Shown: piece after piece, positions 49,696 to 60,124 of the stretch | Layout of the letters: every line of letters starts with the position of its first letter | Numbering within the stretch: position 1 is the first letter of the stretch | Assembly (NCBI RefSeq): GCF_000186445.1 | Contig: NZ_GL636070.1 | Location: 864,984-926,586, forward strand | Direction: 5' to 3' | From: Streptococcus agalactiae ATCC 13813 | GTDB lineage: Bacteria; Bacillota; Bacilli; Lactobacillales; Streptococcaceae | DNA: 61,603 bases | Translations under genes and position numbers: made by a program | Notes under the pieces: model-generated | Seen by the model: the letters and a program-made list of their open reading frames with translations, nothing else | Database searches by the model: none | What the model was told of the DNA's origin: nothing

Positions 49696-49736
49696 TGGTA
49701 AACCTTTCTGAATAAAAGTCATTTTTGCTAAATTCC

Positions 49737-49745
49737 ATTTTACCA
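49737..49745 (-). promoter_or_regulatory. Extended -10 promoter of mvaS-mvaA
   Basis: Minus-strand TGGTAAAAT lies 42 bp ahead of the mvaS ATG. No convincing -35. It falls inside the longer open frame and supports the shorter start. Confidence 0.5.
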
Positions 49746-49848
49746 TAAAGAAGCTAAAAATATGAAAAAAAGCTTTAACCTTCAAAGTCTTGTTTCTCAC
49801 TAGAATATCTTTTTAAAATCTGATAAAATAAGACTTTGGAGGTATCTC

Positions 49849-50688
49849 ATGACAAAAGCCGATTTATTATTTAAAGACAATATCACGAAAATTATGTCTG
49901 AAGGTGTATTTAGCGAGCAAGCCAGACCTAGATATAAAAATGGGGAAATGGCTAATTCTAAGTATATTACAGGTGCCTTTGCAGAGTATGATTTATCAAA
50001 GGGTGAATTTCCTATTACAACTCTACGTCCAATTCCAATAAAATCTGCTATTAAAGAAATTTTCTGGATTTATCAAGATCAGACAAATGATTTAGCAGTT
50101 TTGAATGATAAATATGGTGTGACATACTGGAATGATTGGGAAGTTGGCCATACTGGCACGATAGGTCAGCGCTACGGTGCAGTTGTTAAAAAACATAATA
50201 TTATATCAAAACTCTTAAAACAGCTTGAAGATAACCCTTGGAATCGTCGTAATGTTATTTCATTATGGGACTATGAAGCATTTGAAGAAACAGAAGGCCT
50301 ACTACCTTGTGCTTTTCAAACGATGTTTGATGTGAGACGCGTTAATGGTGAGCTTTATTTGGATGCCACATTAACACAACGTTCTAATGACATGTTAGTT
50401 GCACATCATATTAATGCTATGCAGTATGTAGCACTTCAGATGATGATTGCAAAGCATTTTGGTTGGAGAGTTGGGAAGTTTTTCTATTTTATCAATAATC
50501 TTCATATTTATGATAACCAGTTTGAACAAGCTCAGGAACTCTTAAAACGCCAACCGTCTGAGTGTAACCCCAAACTAGTATTGAATGTTCCAGATGGAAC
50601 AGACTTTTTTGATATTAAACCAGATGATTTTGCGTTAGTTGATTATGATCCAATTAAACCTCAATTACGTTTTGATTTAGCAATCTAA
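49849..50688 (+). CDS. thyA: Thymidylate synthase
   Basis: A 279-residue enzyme making dTMP from dUMP with methylenetetrahydrofolate. The catalytic Cys is in [13 protein letters not shown], the substrate motif [17 protein letters not shown] is present, and it ends RFDLAI. TTTGGAGG precedes the ATG. dfrA, which regenerates its cofactor, follows 79 bp later. Confidence 0.97.
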
Positions 50689-50767
50689 CTATCTCATGTT
50701 TTTTAACAAGCAATTTGAGGTAAAATTTGTTAGAATATCTAGAGATAAGTTAGTGAGGAAAAAAGTC

Positions 50768-51262
50768 ATGACAAAGCAAATAATTGCCATTTGGGCTGAA
50801 GATGAAGACCATTTGATTGGAGTTAATGGCGGTTTACCATGGAGGCTTCCTAAAGAGTTACATCACTTCAAAGAAACGACCATGGGGCAGGCTTTGCTTA
50901 TGGGACGAAAGACCTTTGATGGAATGAACCGTCGTGTTTTACCTGGTAGAGAGACAATCATCTTAACAAAAGATGAACAATTCCAAGCAGATGGAGTGAC
51001 AGTCCTAAATAGTGTTGAACAAGTTATAAAATGGTTTCAGGAACATAATAAGACCTTATTTATTGTAGGTGGTGCAAGTATTTATAAAGCATTTCTGCCT
51101 TATTGTGAAGCAATCATAAAAACTAAAGTTCATGGAAAATTTAAAGGTGATACCTATTTTCCTGATGTTAATCTATCTGAGTTTAAAGTTATCTCTAGAG
51201 ATTATTTTGAAAAGGATGAGCAGAATGCTCATGCTTTTACTGTGACATATTTTGAAAAATAA
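50768..51262 (+). CDS. dfrA: Dihydrofolate reductase
   Basis: A 164-residue enzyme that reduces dihydrofolate. It has IIAIWAEDEDHLIGVNGGLPWRLPKE, in two contiguous key parts (IGVNGGLPWRLP and the KETTMGQALLMGRKTFDG region), and IVGGASIYKAF. ATG 50768 after GTGAGGA gives the usual length; the frame is open upstream to 50696 but lacks a ribosome site there. It works with ThyA. The position-27-type acidic residue is Glu in LPKELHHF, as in most Gram-positive enzymes. Confidence 0.96.
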   Translation: MTKQIIAIWAEDEDHLIGVNGGLPWRLPKELHHFKETTMGQALLMGRKTFDGMNRRVLPGRETIILTKDEQFQADGVTVLNSVEQVIKWFQEHNKTLFIVGGASIYKAFLPYCEAIIKTKVHGKFKGDTYFPDVNLSEFKVISRDYFEKDEQNAHAFTVTYFEK

Positions 51263-51279
51263 GGAAGGAATACTATTCA

Positions 51280-51450
51280 ATGCAACGTAGCCTTTTTGGG
51301 GTCTTTACCGCATTTTTAGCTGTGATTTGTGTTTTATGTGCAATTCCTGCTATAAAGAAAAAAAGATATGGATTAGGAACAGTTTTTTTGATGAATGCTT
51401 TCACTAACCTTGTCAACACAATCCATGCCTTTTATGGAACATTATTTTAA
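51280..51450 (+). CDS. Small membrane protein between dfrA and clpX
   Basis: A 56-residue protein with two hydrophobic segments (about residues 4-23 and 32-50) separated by AIKKKRYG. AAGGAAGGA lies 9 nt before ATG 51280, and the gene starts 17 nt after dfrA. It ends 29 nt before clpX, so it belongs to the dfrA-clpX unit. I do not recognise a family. The spacing, ribosome site and clean frame make it a credible gene. Confidence 0.7.
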   Translation: MQRSLFGVFTAFLAVICVLCAIPAIKKKRYGLGTVFLMNAFTNLVNTIHAFYGTLF

Positions 51451-51479
51451 ATTAAATGAATAGAAAAGTTGAGGAAAAA

Positions 51480-52706
51480 ATGGCTGGGAATCGTAATAAC
51501 GATATGAATGTCTATTGTTCATTTTGTGGCAAAAGCCAAGATGAAGTAAAAAAAATTATTGCAGGTAATGGTGTTTTCATTTGTAATGAATGTGTGGCCT
51601 TATCACAAGAAATTATTAAGGAAGAATTAGCTGAGGAAGTACTGGCTGATTTAGCAGAAGTACCAAAACCTAAGGAACTATTAGAAATATTAAATCAATA
51701 TGTTGTAGGGCAAGATCGTGCTAAACGTGCTTTAGCAGTTGCTGTCTACAATCATTACAAGCGTGTTAGTTATACCGAGAGTAGTGACGATGATGTAGAT
51801 TTGCAAAAATCCAACATTTTGATGATTGGTCCAACTGGCTCAGGAAAAACCTTCTTAGCACAAACACTGGCTAAAAGCCTTAATGTACCATTTGCTATTG
51901 CAGATGCGACTTCATTGACCGAAGCAGGATACGTTGGAGAAGATGTTGAGAATATTCTTCTTAAATTGATTCAAGCTGCTGATTATAATGTCGAACGTGC
52001 TGAGCGTGGTATTATCTACGTTGATGAAATAGATAAAATTGCTAAGAAAGGCGAAAATGTTTCTATCACACGTGATGTATCTGGTGAAGGTGTACAGCAA
52101 GCCCTTCTTAAAATTATTGAGGGTACGGTAGCAAGTGTTCCCCCACAGGGTGGGCGTAAACATCCTAACCAAGAAATGATTCAAATTAATACCAAGAACA
52201 TCCTTTTTATTGTCGGTGGTGCTTTTGATGGTATTGAAGACCTTGTGAAGCAACGTTTAGGCGAAAAAGTTATTGGTTTTGGACAGACAAGCCGCAAAAT
52301 TGATGACAACGCTTCTTATATGCAAGAGATAATTTCTGAGGATATTCAAAAGTTTGGACTGATTCCAGAGTTTATTGGCCGTTTACCAGTAGTTGCAGCG
52401 TTAGAACTTCTTACTGCAGAAGATCTGGTTCGTATTCTGACAGAACCACGCAATGCTTTGGTTAAACAATACCAAACCTTATTATCTTATGATGGTGTAG
52501 AATTGGAATTTGATCAGGATGCTCTATTGGCTATCGCTGATAAGGCTATCGAGCGCAAGACTGGTGCACGTGGTTTACGTTCTATTATTGAAGAAACGAT
52601 GCTTGATATCATGTTTGAAATTCCAAGCCAAGAAGATGTAACAAAAGTTCGTATCACAAAGGCTGCTGTTGAGGGTACTGACAAGCCTGTTTTAGAGACG
52701 GCTTAG
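51480..52706 (+). CDS. clpX: ATP-dependent Clp protease ATP-binding subunit ClpX
   Basis: A 408-residue AAA+ unfoldase that feeds substrates to ClpP. The N-terminal zinc-binding domain has [10 protein letters not shown] and CNECV. Walker A is GPTGSGKT, Walker [12 protein letters not shown], and the ClpP-binding loop region IGFGQTS is present. ATG 51480 with TTGAGG is chosen because it gives MAGNRNND; the in-frame ATG at 51456 has no ribosome site. It is followed after 10 nt by ysxC. Confidence 0.98.
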
Positions 52707-52716
52707 GGAGATAGAG

Positions 52717-53313
52717 ATGGCAGAAGAATTTTTAAATACTCATAATGCGTCTATTTTATTGAGTGCAGCTAACAAGTCACATTATCCTCAGGATGATCTC
52801 CCAGAAGTTGCTCTCGCTGGTCGTTCAAATGTTGGTAAATCAAGTTTTATCAACACGCTTCTTGGTCGTAAAAACCTAGCGCGTACGTCGAGTAAGCCAG
52901 GTAAGACACAACTGCTCAACTTTTATAACATTGATGACAAACTGCGTTTTGTCGATGTCCCTGGATATGGCTACGCTAAGGTGTCTAAAACTGAGCGTGC
53001 TAAGTGGGGCAAGATGATTGAAGAGTACCTTGTAACACGTGATAACCTTCGTGTTGTTGTTAGTTTAGTTGATTTTCGTCATGATCCAAGTGCGGACGAT
53101 ATTCAAATGTATGAATTTCTTAAGTACTATGAGATTCCAGTCATTATTGTAGCGACAAAGGCAGATAAAATACCTCGTGGCAAGTGGAATAAACATGAAT
53201 CGTCTATTAAGAAGAAATTAAACTTTGATAAAAAGGACCATTTCATCGTCTTTTCATCTGTTGACCGCACAGGTCTTGATGAATCATGGGATACTATTTT
53301 ATCTGAGTTATAA
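52717..53313 (+). CDS. ysxC: Ribosome biogenesis GTPase YsxC (EngB)
   Basis: A 198-residue GTPase with G1 [10 protein letters not shown]3 DVPGYG, G4 ATKADK and an EngB-type core. It is needed for 50S assembly. The clpX-ysxC order is typical of streptococci and bacilli. It ends at the strong terminator at 53330. Confidence 0.96.
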   Translation: MAEEFLNTHNASILLSAANKSHYPQDDLPEVALAGRSNVGKSSFINTLLGRKNLARTSSKPGKTQLLNFYNIDDKLRFVDVPGYGYAKVSKTERAKWGKMIEEYLVTRDNLRVVVSLVDFRHDPSADDIQMYEFLKYYEIPVIIVATKADKIPRGKWNKHESSIKKKLNFDKKDHFIVFSSVDRTGLDESWDTILSEL

Positions 53314-53329
53314 TTTGAGAGTTTATGAC

Positions 53330-53376
53330 AAAAAGAGCTTTGCAGTAGCTGTTGAGACTACTGCAAAGCTCTTTTT
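53330..53376. terminator. Bidirectional terminator between ysxC and the TetR gene
   Basis: A perfect 19-bp stem (53330-53348 with 53358-53376) has a 9-nt loop and A and T tracts at the ends. The TetR stop codon lies at its right edge. Confidence 0.95.
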
Positions 53377-53923
53377 AATTTTTTAAATGATTGATAATAT
53401 CGAAGGAAACTTGAGTTAATACTTCGATACTTGTTTGGCAGTCCTGATGAATCCACTCAATTAGAACACTGAAAATACCACCAATCGCAAATCGCTGAGC
53501 ATAGGTATTGGTAGATAAATCACCACGACCTAACTCTATCAAATCAATATGTCGGAACCAGGATTGTTGAAATTGAGGGAGTAGGTCATTCTTTCTAAGA
53601 ATGAGAAGAAGGGATTTATAATCAGACCAATAACTAAAAAAATTCTGGAAAACTTGGCTAAAAGTAGGTTGCTCCAATTGACCAAGTTGCTTAAAGAGAT
53701 TTAATGTTAGTCTTTCGATGAAAAGGGTAAGTAGGTCATCTAGACTGTCAAAGTGTCGGTAAAAGGTTCTTCTAGCATAGCCAGATTTCTTGGTAATTTG
53801 GCTAATCTGAATTTTTTCATAGGGATATTCTTCCAAAAGTTGGCCAAAAGCTGTTAAGATATCCTCTTGTGTTTGAGTGATTTGTTTTATTCTCTTTTTA
53901 TTAACTGTCACACTTTCAATCAT
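53375..53923 (-). CDS. TetR/AcrR-family transcriptional regulator
   Basis: A 182-residue regulator. The N-terminal DNA-binding domain (about residues 12-58) has ISQITKKSGYARRTFYRHFDSLDDLL. The ligand domain is of the TetR_C type found in streptococci. It is divergent from the HXXEE gene, which it probably controls. On the minus strand GGAGG is 14 nt before this ATG, and an ATG-CAC-AAA-TGA minicistron overlaps the start, so translation may be coupled or weak. Confidence 0.85.
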   Translation of the reverse strand: MIESVTVNKKRIKQITQTQEDILTAFGQLLEEYPYEKIQISQITKKSGYARRTFYRHFDSLDDLLTLFIERLTLNLFKQLGQLEQPTFSQVFQNFFSYWSDYKSLLLILRKNDLLPQFQQSWFRHIDLIELGRGDLSTNTYAQRFAIGGIFSVLIEWIHQDCQTSIEVLTQVSFDIINHLKN

Positions 53924-53947
53924 TTGTGCATAAAACCTCCAAAGGTA

Positions 53948-53988
53948 TTGATATTATAGGTTCACTTGATTATACTATATGGTATCAA
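53948..53988 (+). promoter_or_regulatory. Promoter and operator-like dyad of the HXXEE gene
   Basis: TTGATA (53948-53953), a 17-bp spacer and TATACT (53971-53976) form the promoter. A dyad TTGAT-N13-ATCAA (53966-53988) encloses the -10 and is a candidate operator for the divergent TetR regulator. Confidence 0.55.
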
Positions 53989-54014
53989 ATGTCACAAATC
54001 TTGGAGGTCTTCTT

Positions 54015-55328
54015 ATGAAAACGTGGATAGCAAAATGGTACCTTTTTTGTCCCTATATTGCCTCTCTTTTTGCCTTAGCATTATTTTTTGGAAATTGGGA
54101 TTTACGAGTGCAGTCACTACTTATATCGGGACTTTTTATTCAATTACACTTTTTCGAAGAATTTGGTTTCCCTGGAGGTTTTCCGCTTATCGCTATGCTA
54201 GTTGAACTTAAATCGGTTGAAACTGACACAAGTAAGTGGGACTTAAACCATCTATCAGCCTTTTTCGGGAATCAGTGGTTTGCAGTGATTGTTTATCTTT
54301 TGCCGATTTTTTGTCCCAATATACCATTTTTAACACTTGCAGTCATGATTTTTGCCTTTGCAGAACTTGCCATGCATCTTTTCTTTTTTAATCTTTCCTT
54401 GAAGAAGTGGTATAATCCAGGACTTCTTACGACCTTAGTAGGTTTTGTCCCTGTTTCTGTCTATTATTTAGCTCATGATTGGAACTTGTATTCTGGACTT
54501 GATTGGTTTTTAGCGCTGATATGGATTGTTCTTAACTACTTTATAGCCTTTCGTTCCCCAATCTATAAGCGTTTAGGTCGATATTCAAATTACGCATTTA
54601 ATGATGTTGATCTTTCACGCTCAAAACCATTTTTAACACATTTTCGTGAAACACAGTTTAAATTAGGAGGTATTATCATGTCATATTTTAGAAATTACTG
54701 GTATCGTTTTGGAGCAATTTTATTTATTATTTTAGCAGTAACATTGCTTGTTTTTAGACCTGACTGGTCAATGCTTCACTATCTATTGTATTTTAACTTT
54801 ATGGCACTTCTAGCACATCAATTTGAAGAATATCAGTTTCCCGGTGGGGCATCACCTATCATTAACTATGTTGTTTATGATGAAGAAGAGCTGATGGATC
54901 ATTTTCCAGGTAATACTCAGTCTATTATGTTGGTTAATACTATTGCTTGGTTGCTTTACATTGCAAGTATTGCTTTTCCTCAAGCTTATTGGCTTGGATT
55001 GGGAGTCGTGTTCTTTAGTCTAACGCAGCTCTTGGGTCATGGTTTTCAGATGAATATTAAACTTAAAATTTGGTATAATCCTGGTCTAGCAACGACAGTA
55101 TTTTTCCTAGTACCAATAGCTTGCGCATACATCTATCAAGCTAGTGCAGAAGGAATACTCACTTGGGGAGATTGGCTAGGTGGTTTTATCGTGTTGATTG
55201 TCTGTGTACTAACTAGCATTATTGCACCTGTACAGCTATTGAAGGATAAGGAGACCAATTATATTATTAGTCCTTGGCAAATGGACCGTTTTCATAAGGT
55301 CATTAATTTTGTAAGGCTAAAAAAATAA
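54015..55328 (+). CDS. Tandem HXXEE-domain membrane protein
   Basis: A 437-residue membrane protein built from two homologous halves. Each half carries an HXXEE motif followed by FPGG (HFFEEFGFPGG near residue 42; HQFEEYQFPGG near 271) and later a WYNPGLxTT motif (KKWYNPGLLTT and KIWYNPGLATT). Each half has about five helices. The HXXEE family is of unknown function, possibly metal-binding. ATG 54015 is chosen with TTGGAGG. A second strong site, AGGAGG at 54665-54670, precedes an in-frame ATG at 54678 at the start of the second half, so a shorter product may also be made. Confidence 0.8.
   Translation: MKTWIAKWYLFCPYIASLFALALFFGNWDLRVQSLLISGLFIQLHFFEEFGFPGGFPLIAMLVELKSVETDTSKWDLNHLSAFFGNQWFAVIVYLLPIFCPNIPFLTLAVMIFAFAELAMHLFFFNLSLKKWYNPGLLTTLVGFVPVSVYYLAHDWNLYSGLDWFLALIWIVLNYFIAFRSPIYKRLGRYSNYAFNDVDLSRSKPFLTHFRETQFKLGGIIMSYFRNYWYRFGAILFIILAVTLLVFRPDWSMLHYLLYFNFMALLAHQFEEYQFPGGASPIINYVVYDEEELMDHFPGNTQSIMLVNTIAWLLYIASIAFPQAYWLGLGVVFFSLTQLLGHGFQMNIKLKIWYNPGLATTVFFLVPIACAYIYQASAEGILTWGDWLGGFIVLIVCVLTSIIAPVQLLKDKETNYIISPWQMDRFHKVINFVRLKK
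54665..54680 (+). promoter_or_regulatory. Internal ribosome binding site at the HXXEE junction
   Basis: AGGAGG with 7-nt spacing to ATG 54678 (MSYFRNYWYRFG). It lies exactly between the two duplicated halves and looks like the start region of a formerly separate gene. Confidence 0.65.
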
Positions 55329-55457
55329 GGTTATCGCTATTTATGATTCGCTGATTTTTTGTAATAGTTTTTCTTTATCATATATGATAGCTAATACCTA
55401 TTCCCCAATACGACTAGATTGTGGTAGGATAAAAGTATTAGTTTCTTGGAGGTTGTT

Positions 55458-56834
55458 ATGGAAAATCATCGTTATGAAGATGAAGGTAAATTCCAGCGTA
55501 AGATGACCAGTCGTCATCTCTTTATGTTATCGCTAGGTGGTGTTATCGGGACTGGGCTTTTCTTGAGTTCAGGTTATACCATTGCACAGGCTGGTCCGCT
55601 TGGAGCTGTGCTGTCTTATTTGATTGGTGCCGTTGTGGTTTATTTGGTCATGCTATCACTTGGTGAATTGGCAGTTGCCATGCCGGTGACGGGGTCATTC
55701 CACACTTATGCCACTAAGTTTATCAGTCCTGGCACAGGTTTTACTGTTGCCTGGCTATATTGGATTTGTTGGACGGTCGCCTTGGGGACTGAATTTTTAG
55801 GTGCTGCTATGCTCATGCAGCGCTGGTTTCCAAATGTGCCGGCTTGGGCATTTGCTTCCTTTTTTGCCCTTGTGATTTTTGGTTTAAATGCTCTTAGCGT
55901 ACGCTTTTTTGCAGAAGCAGAGTCTTTCTTCTCAAGTATTAAGGTTATTGCTATCATTATCTTTATTATCTTGGGCTTAGGTGCTATGTTTGGTCTAGTT
56001 TTCTTTGAAGGTCAGCACAAAGCTATTCTTTTCACTCATCTGACTGCCAATGGTGCCTTTCCAAATGGTATCGTTGCAGTTGTCTCAGTCATGTTGGCTG
56101 TTAACTATGCCTTCTCTGGTACTGAGTTAATTGGTATTGCGGCTGGTGAAACGGATAATCCCAAAGAAGCTGTACCAAGGGCTATTAAAACGACAATCGG
56201 TCGCTTGGTTGTTTTCTTTGTACTGACAATTGTTGTCCTAGCTTCGCTATTGCCAATGAAAGAGGCAGGCGTATCCACAGCACCATTCGTTGATGTCTTT
56301 GACAAGATGGGAATCCCTTTTGCGGCGGATATCATGAACTTCGTTATCTTGACAGCCATCCTGTCTGCTGGTAACTCAGGTCTCTACGCATCAAGCCGTA
56401 TGCTCTGGTCCCTTGCCAATGAAGGTATGTTGTCAAAATCTGTCGTGAAAATCAATAAACACGGTGTCCCAATGCGTGCTCTTCTCTTGTCAATGGCAGG
56501 AGCAGTGCTGTCGCTCTTTTCAAGTATTTACGCTGCAGACACAGTTTATCTAGCCTTGGTTTCAATCGCGGGCTTTGCTGTTGTTGTCGTATGGCTAGCC
56601 ATTCCGGTCGCACAAATCAATTTCCGCAAGGAATTCTTGAAAGAGAATCGACTAGAAGATTTGTCTTACAAAACACCTTTTACACCGGTTCTCCCTTATA
56701 TCACAATCATTTTGCTTTTGATTTCAATTGTGGGGATTGCTTGGGATAGCTCACAACGTGCTGGGCTTTACTTCGGTGTTCCATTTATTATTTTCTGCTA
56801 TATTTATCACAAACTACGTTACAAGAAATGGTGA
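55458..56834 (+). CDS. mmuP: Amino acid permease, S-methylmethionine type (MmuP-like)
   Basis: A 458-residue APC-family permease with twelve predicted helices. The N-terminal signature [20 protein letters not shown] is conserved. Specificity is inferred from the next gene, a homocysteine S-methyltransferase starting 4 nt after the stop; in E. coli the same pair (mmuP-mmuM) imports and uses S-methylmethionine. TTGGAGG precedes ATG 55458. Base composition is noticeably richer in G and C than its neighbours, a possible sign of acquisition. Confidence 0.82.
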   Translation: MENHRYEDEGKFQRKMTSRHLFMLSLGGVIGTGLFLSSGYTIAQAGPLGAVLSYLIGAVVVYLVMLSLGELAVAMPVTGSFHTYATKFISPGTGFTVAWLYWICWTVALGTEFLGAAMLMQRWFPNVPAWAFASFFALVIFGLNALSVRFFAEAESFFSSIKVIAIIIFIILGLGAMFGLVFFEGQHKAILFTHLTANGAFPNGIVAVVSVMLAVNYAFSGTELIGIAAGETDNPKEAVPRAIKTTIGRLVVFFVLTIVVLASLLPMKEAGVSTAPFVDVFDKMGIPFAADIMNFVILTAILSAGNSGLYASSRMLWSLANEGMLSKSVVKINKHGVPMRALLLSMAGAVLSLFSSIYAADTVYLALVSIAGFAVVVVWLAIPVAQINFRKEFLKENRLEDLSYKTPFTPVLPYITIILLLISIVGIAWDSSQRAGLYFGVPFIIFCYIYHKLRYKKW

Positions 56835-56838
56835 TCTT

Positions 56839-57783
56839 ATGGGAAGATTTAAAGAACTTTTAGAGAGTAAAAAAACTTTCATCCTACATGGTGCCTTGGG
56901 GACCGAGCTTGAGAGTAGAGGTTGTGATGTTTCTGGGAAACTTTGGTCAGCCAAATATCTGATTGAGGATCCAGCAGCTATTCAGACCATTCATGAAGAT
57001 TATATTCGTGCTGGCGCTGATATTGTGACGACATCAACTTATCAGGCGACTTTACAAGGACTAGCTCAAGTTGGTGTCTCTGAAAGTCAGGCAGAAGACT
57101 TGATTCGCTTAACTGTTCAGTTGGCAAAAGCTGCGCGTGAGCAAGTTTGGAAAAGTTTGACAAAAGAAGAAAAATCAGAGAGAATCTATCCTTTGATTTC
57201 TGGGGATGTTGGTCCCTACGCTGCCTTTTTGGCGGACGGTTCTGAGTACACAGGGCTCTACGATATTGATAAGGAAGATCTCAAAAATTTCCATCGCCAT
57301 CGTATTGAGCTTCTTTTAGATGAGGATGTTGATCTTCTGGCACTTGAAACCATTCCAAATGCTCAGGAGGCTGAGGCTCTTATTGAGCTACTTGCCGAGG
57401 ATTTCCCTCAGGTTGAGGCTTATATGTCATTCACCTCTCAAGATGGTAAGACCATCTCAGATGGTAGTGCTGTTGCAGGCTTGGCGAAAGCTATAAATGC
57501 TAGCCCACAGGTCGTGGCGCTGGGCATTAACTGTTCAAGTCCATCGTTAGTTGCTGATTTCTTGCAAGCAATAGCAGAGCAGACTAACAAGCCTCTTGTG
57601 ACCTATCCAAACTCTGGAGAGGTTTATGATGGGGCAAGCCAATCTTGGCAATCTAGCCCAGATCATTCACACACCCTACTTGAAAATACAAGTGACTGGC
57701 AAAAACTTGGCGCCCAAGTTGTCGGAGGTTGTTGCCGAACTAGACCAGCTGATATTGCTGACCTCTCAGCACATTTGACATAA
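56839..57783 (+). CDS. mmuM: Homocysteine S-methyltransferase
   Basis: A 314-residue zinc enzyme transferring a methyl group from S-methylmethionine (or SAM) to homocysteine to give methionine. It has HGALGTELESRG near the N-terminus, the Cys ligand in GINCSSP and the C-terminal VGGCCRTRP pair of Cys ligands. ATG 56839 gives the family length; the frame is open 37 codons upstream inside mmuP but has no good start. A terminator at 57841 ends the operon. Confidence 0.93.
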   Translation: MGRFKELLESKKTFILHGALGTELESRGCDVSGKLWSAKYLIEDPAAIQTIHEDYIRAGADIVTTSTYQATLQGLAQVGVSESQAEDLIRLTVQLAKAAREQVWKSLTKEEKSERIYPLISGDVGPYAAFLADGSEYTGLYDIDKEDLKNFHRHRIELLLDEDVDLLALETIPNAQEAEALIELLAEDFPQVEAYMSFTSQDGKTISDGSAVAGLAKAINASPQVVALGINCSSPSLVADFLQAIAEQTNKPLVTYPNSGEVYDGASQSWQSSPDHSHTLLENTSDWQKLGAQVVGGCCRTRPADIADLSAHLT

Positions 57784-57840
57784 GTAAAGTGAATTAAAGA
57801 AGATTTTGATAAGTTCTGATTCCCTTTTTCAATCCACTAG

Positions 57841-57877
57841 AAAACCCGCTTGGATTCTTCCAAACGGGTTTTGTTTT
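57841..57877. terminator. Bidirectional terminator between mmuM and clpL
   Basis: AAAACCCG and CGGGTTTT, with inner TGG/CCA pairing, flank the loop and are followed by GTTTTTAT. It serves the convergent mmuM and clpL genes. Confidence 0.85.
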
Positions 57878-59985
57878 TATCTTTCAGAAATGTCGATTTG
57901 GCCATCTTGCAAATTAGCTTTTAGGTGTTTAACATCTGTATGATCGAGATAGTAGTCTGTGATGCGATCGCGAATTTCTTGCTCGATGACACGGCGCAAT
58001 GGACGTACTCCCATTGCTTCGTCATAACCCAGGTCAATTAAGTGTGATTTAACATTTTCATCTACCACAAGGTCAATTCCTTTTTTGCCAATTGTTTGGT
58101 TAACTTCATCAAGCATCAAATCTACAATTTCGCTTAAGTCATCTTTGCTTAGGTGAGAGAATTCAATAACACCATTGAAACGATTTAGAAATTCTGGACG
58201 GAAATATGGAGAAATTCGTTCCATAATTTTCAAGTCTTTATCGCTGTCACCTGTAAATGCTTCGTTTCCAAAACCTGCATTTGAGGTTGCAATGATAACA
58301 GTATTTTTAAAGTTAATAGTGTTTCCTTGACCATCAGTTAAACGACCATCATCTAGAACTTGAAGGAGAAGCGTGATAACTTGCGGGTCAGCTTTTTCGA
58401 TTTCATCAAGAAGAACAATAGAATAAGGATTTCGACGGATACGTTCTGTTAGTGTATTACTATTGTCGTCATAACCAACGTAACCAGCAGTCGCTCCAAT
58501 TAGCTTAGAAACTGCTGTACGATCATTATATTCAGACATATCAAGTCTAACGATAGCATCCTTTGATCCGAACATATCAAAAGCTAATTGCTTTGCTAGC
58601 TCAGTTTTACCAACTCCAGTTGGTCCAACAAATAGAAAGCTACCAATTGGACGATTACCATCATCGAAACCAGCACGATTTCGGCGAATAGCTCTCGCAA
58701 CTGCCTCAACAGCATCATTTTGACCAATGACTTTACCTTTTAGACGATTGCCAAGTTCTTTTAAGCGTTCAATATCACTAGCACCCATATTTGATACAGG
58801 AACTCCAGTTAGACGCTCAATTGACATAGCGATATCATTGATAGTTGCAGTGACTTTTTGTCCTTCGGTATGATTATCAATCTGGTTTTGTAACTCTTCA
58901 ATGCGTGTCTTGACCTTAAGAGCTTCTTCAAAATCTTCAGTATTGACAGCTTTTTCTTGCTTGTCTCTTTGCTCAGCGATTTCTTTTTCTAAGGATTTAA
59001 GGTCAGTTACGGGATGTTGCGCAGCTAGGTGTGCAGCAGTCATATCAATAAGGTCAATTGCTTTATCAGGGAGACTTCTTTGTGGGATGTATTGAATAGA
59101 TAAATCTACAGCTGCTTTCAAAACAGAGTCAGGTAAAACAACATTATGATGTTGCTCATAGAGGTTTCTTATCCCCATAAGGATATTGAAAGTATCTTGT
59201 GCAGAAGGTGCATTGACTTTAACTTCGTTAAAGCGACGTGCTAAGGCAGCATTCTTGAGAATGGTGTTACGATATTCATCTTGAGTAGTTGCACCTATAA
59301 CCGTTAACTCACCACGTGAAAGTGCAGGCTTAAGTATATCTGCGAGCCCCTTAGAGCCACTATCACCACCAGTTGAACCGGCTCCTAATATTTGGTGTAT
59401 TTCATCAAAGAAGAGAATAATATTTCCTGTTTCCTTAACTTCTTTTATGATATTTTGAATATTTTCTTCAAAACTACCCCTATATTGGGTGCCAGCTTCA
59501 AGGCTAGAGATATCTATCGAAATGATTTCTTTATTTTTGATAGCAGCAGGGACATCACCATTTATAATTGCTTGTGCCAAACCTTCAATAACAGCTGTTT
59601 TACCAACACCTGCATCACCAACCAGAACAGGATTATTTTTAGTACGACGAGCTAGAATTTCTGCAGTTTCCTGAATTTCTTTGTTTCGTCCAATAACTGG
59701 ATCTAGCAAATGCTGACGTGCTTGATCGGTTAAATTAGTTCCTAATTTAGTCAAAACACTATCTGCAGAGACTTGGTTTGTAGGAGTGTTTTGGTTATTT
59801 AGCTCTTGACCGGGGAGTTTTCCAGTTTGACGATATTGACTGAATTCTTCAGGAGTAACTTCCCGTCCATTGATTAAGTATCGCTTATTCTCACTGTTAT
59901 AGCCCCCCATATTTCCCATTAGAGAATTAAAAATATCATCCATATTTCCAAAAGGGTCACGATTATAAAAATTATTATTTGCCAT
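57877..59985 (-). CDS. clpL: ATP-dependent Clp protein ATP-binding subunit ClpL
   Basis: A 702-residue class I Clp/Hsp100 chaperone. The N-terminus (about residues 1-75) is Asn/Gly-rich and lacks the double Clp-N domain. D1 has Walker [10 protein letters not shown] and [13 protein letters not shown], a short middle coiled coil lies near 330-370, and D2 has GPTGVGKTE and [11 protein letters not shown]. There is no ClpP-binding tripeptide that I can identify, consistent with ClpL acting alone in heat tolerance. CtsR control is predicted from 60108-60124. Confidence 0.95.
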   Translation of the reverse strand: MANNNFYNRDPFGNMDDIFNSLMGNMGGYNSENKRYLINGREVTPEEFSQYRQTGKLPGQELNNQNTPTNQVSADSVLTKLGTNLTDQARQHLLDPVIGRNKEIQETAEILARRTKNNPVLVGDAGVGKTAVIEGLAQAIINGDVPAAIKNKEIISIDISSLEAGTQYRGSFEENIQNIIKEVKETGNIILFFDEIHQILGAGSTGGDSGSKGLADILKPALSRGELTVIGATTQDEYRNTILKNAALARRFNEVKVNAPSAQDTFNILMGIRNLYEQHHNVVLPDSVLKAAVDLSIQYIPQRSLPDKAIDLIDMTAAHLAAQHPVTDLKSLEKEIAEQRDKQEKAVNTEDFEEALKVKTRIEELQNQIDNHTEGQKVTATINDIAMSIERLTGVPVSNMGASDIERLKELGNRLKGKVIGQNDAVEAVARAIRRNRAGFDDGNRPIGSFLFVGPTGVGKTELAKQLAFDMFGSKDAIVRLDMSEYNDRTAVSKLIGATAGYVGYDDNSNTLTERIRRNPYSIVLLDEIEKADPQVITLLLQVLDDGRLTDGQGNTINFKNTVIIATSNAGFGNEAFTGDSDKDLKIMERISPYFRPEFLNRFNGVIEFSHLSKDDLSEIVDLMLDEVNQTIGKKGIDLVVDENVKSHLIDLGYDEAMGVRPLRRVIEQEIRDRITDYYLDHTDVKHLKANLQDGQIDISER

Positions 59986-60094
59986 ATATTAAATACCTCA
60001 ATTGATTTTAATTTTTGAAAGTTAATTATTGATTCCTATACTTTAATACATATAGAGAGGTCTAATTTAAATATTTAATTATCTTTCTGGTACT

Positions 60095-60124
60095 ATAATA
60101 CACCTTTAGTCAGTAAAGGTCAAT
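60095..60124 (-). promoter_or_regulatory. clpL promoter with overlapping CtsR box
   Basis: On the minus strand TTGACC (60123-60118), a 17-bp spacer and TATTAT (60100-60095) form the promoter. On the plus strand AGTCAGT-AAA-GGTCAAT (60108-60124) fits the CtsR heptad repeat RGTCAAA-NAN-RGTCAAA with exact 3-nt spacing and overlaps the -35. Heat-shock derepression is predicted. Confidence 0.8.

Noticed and set aside
55329..55457. SAM or T-box riboswitch upstream of mmuP
   Set aside because: The 128-bp gap lacks a T-box sequence, an S-box core and a leader terminator.
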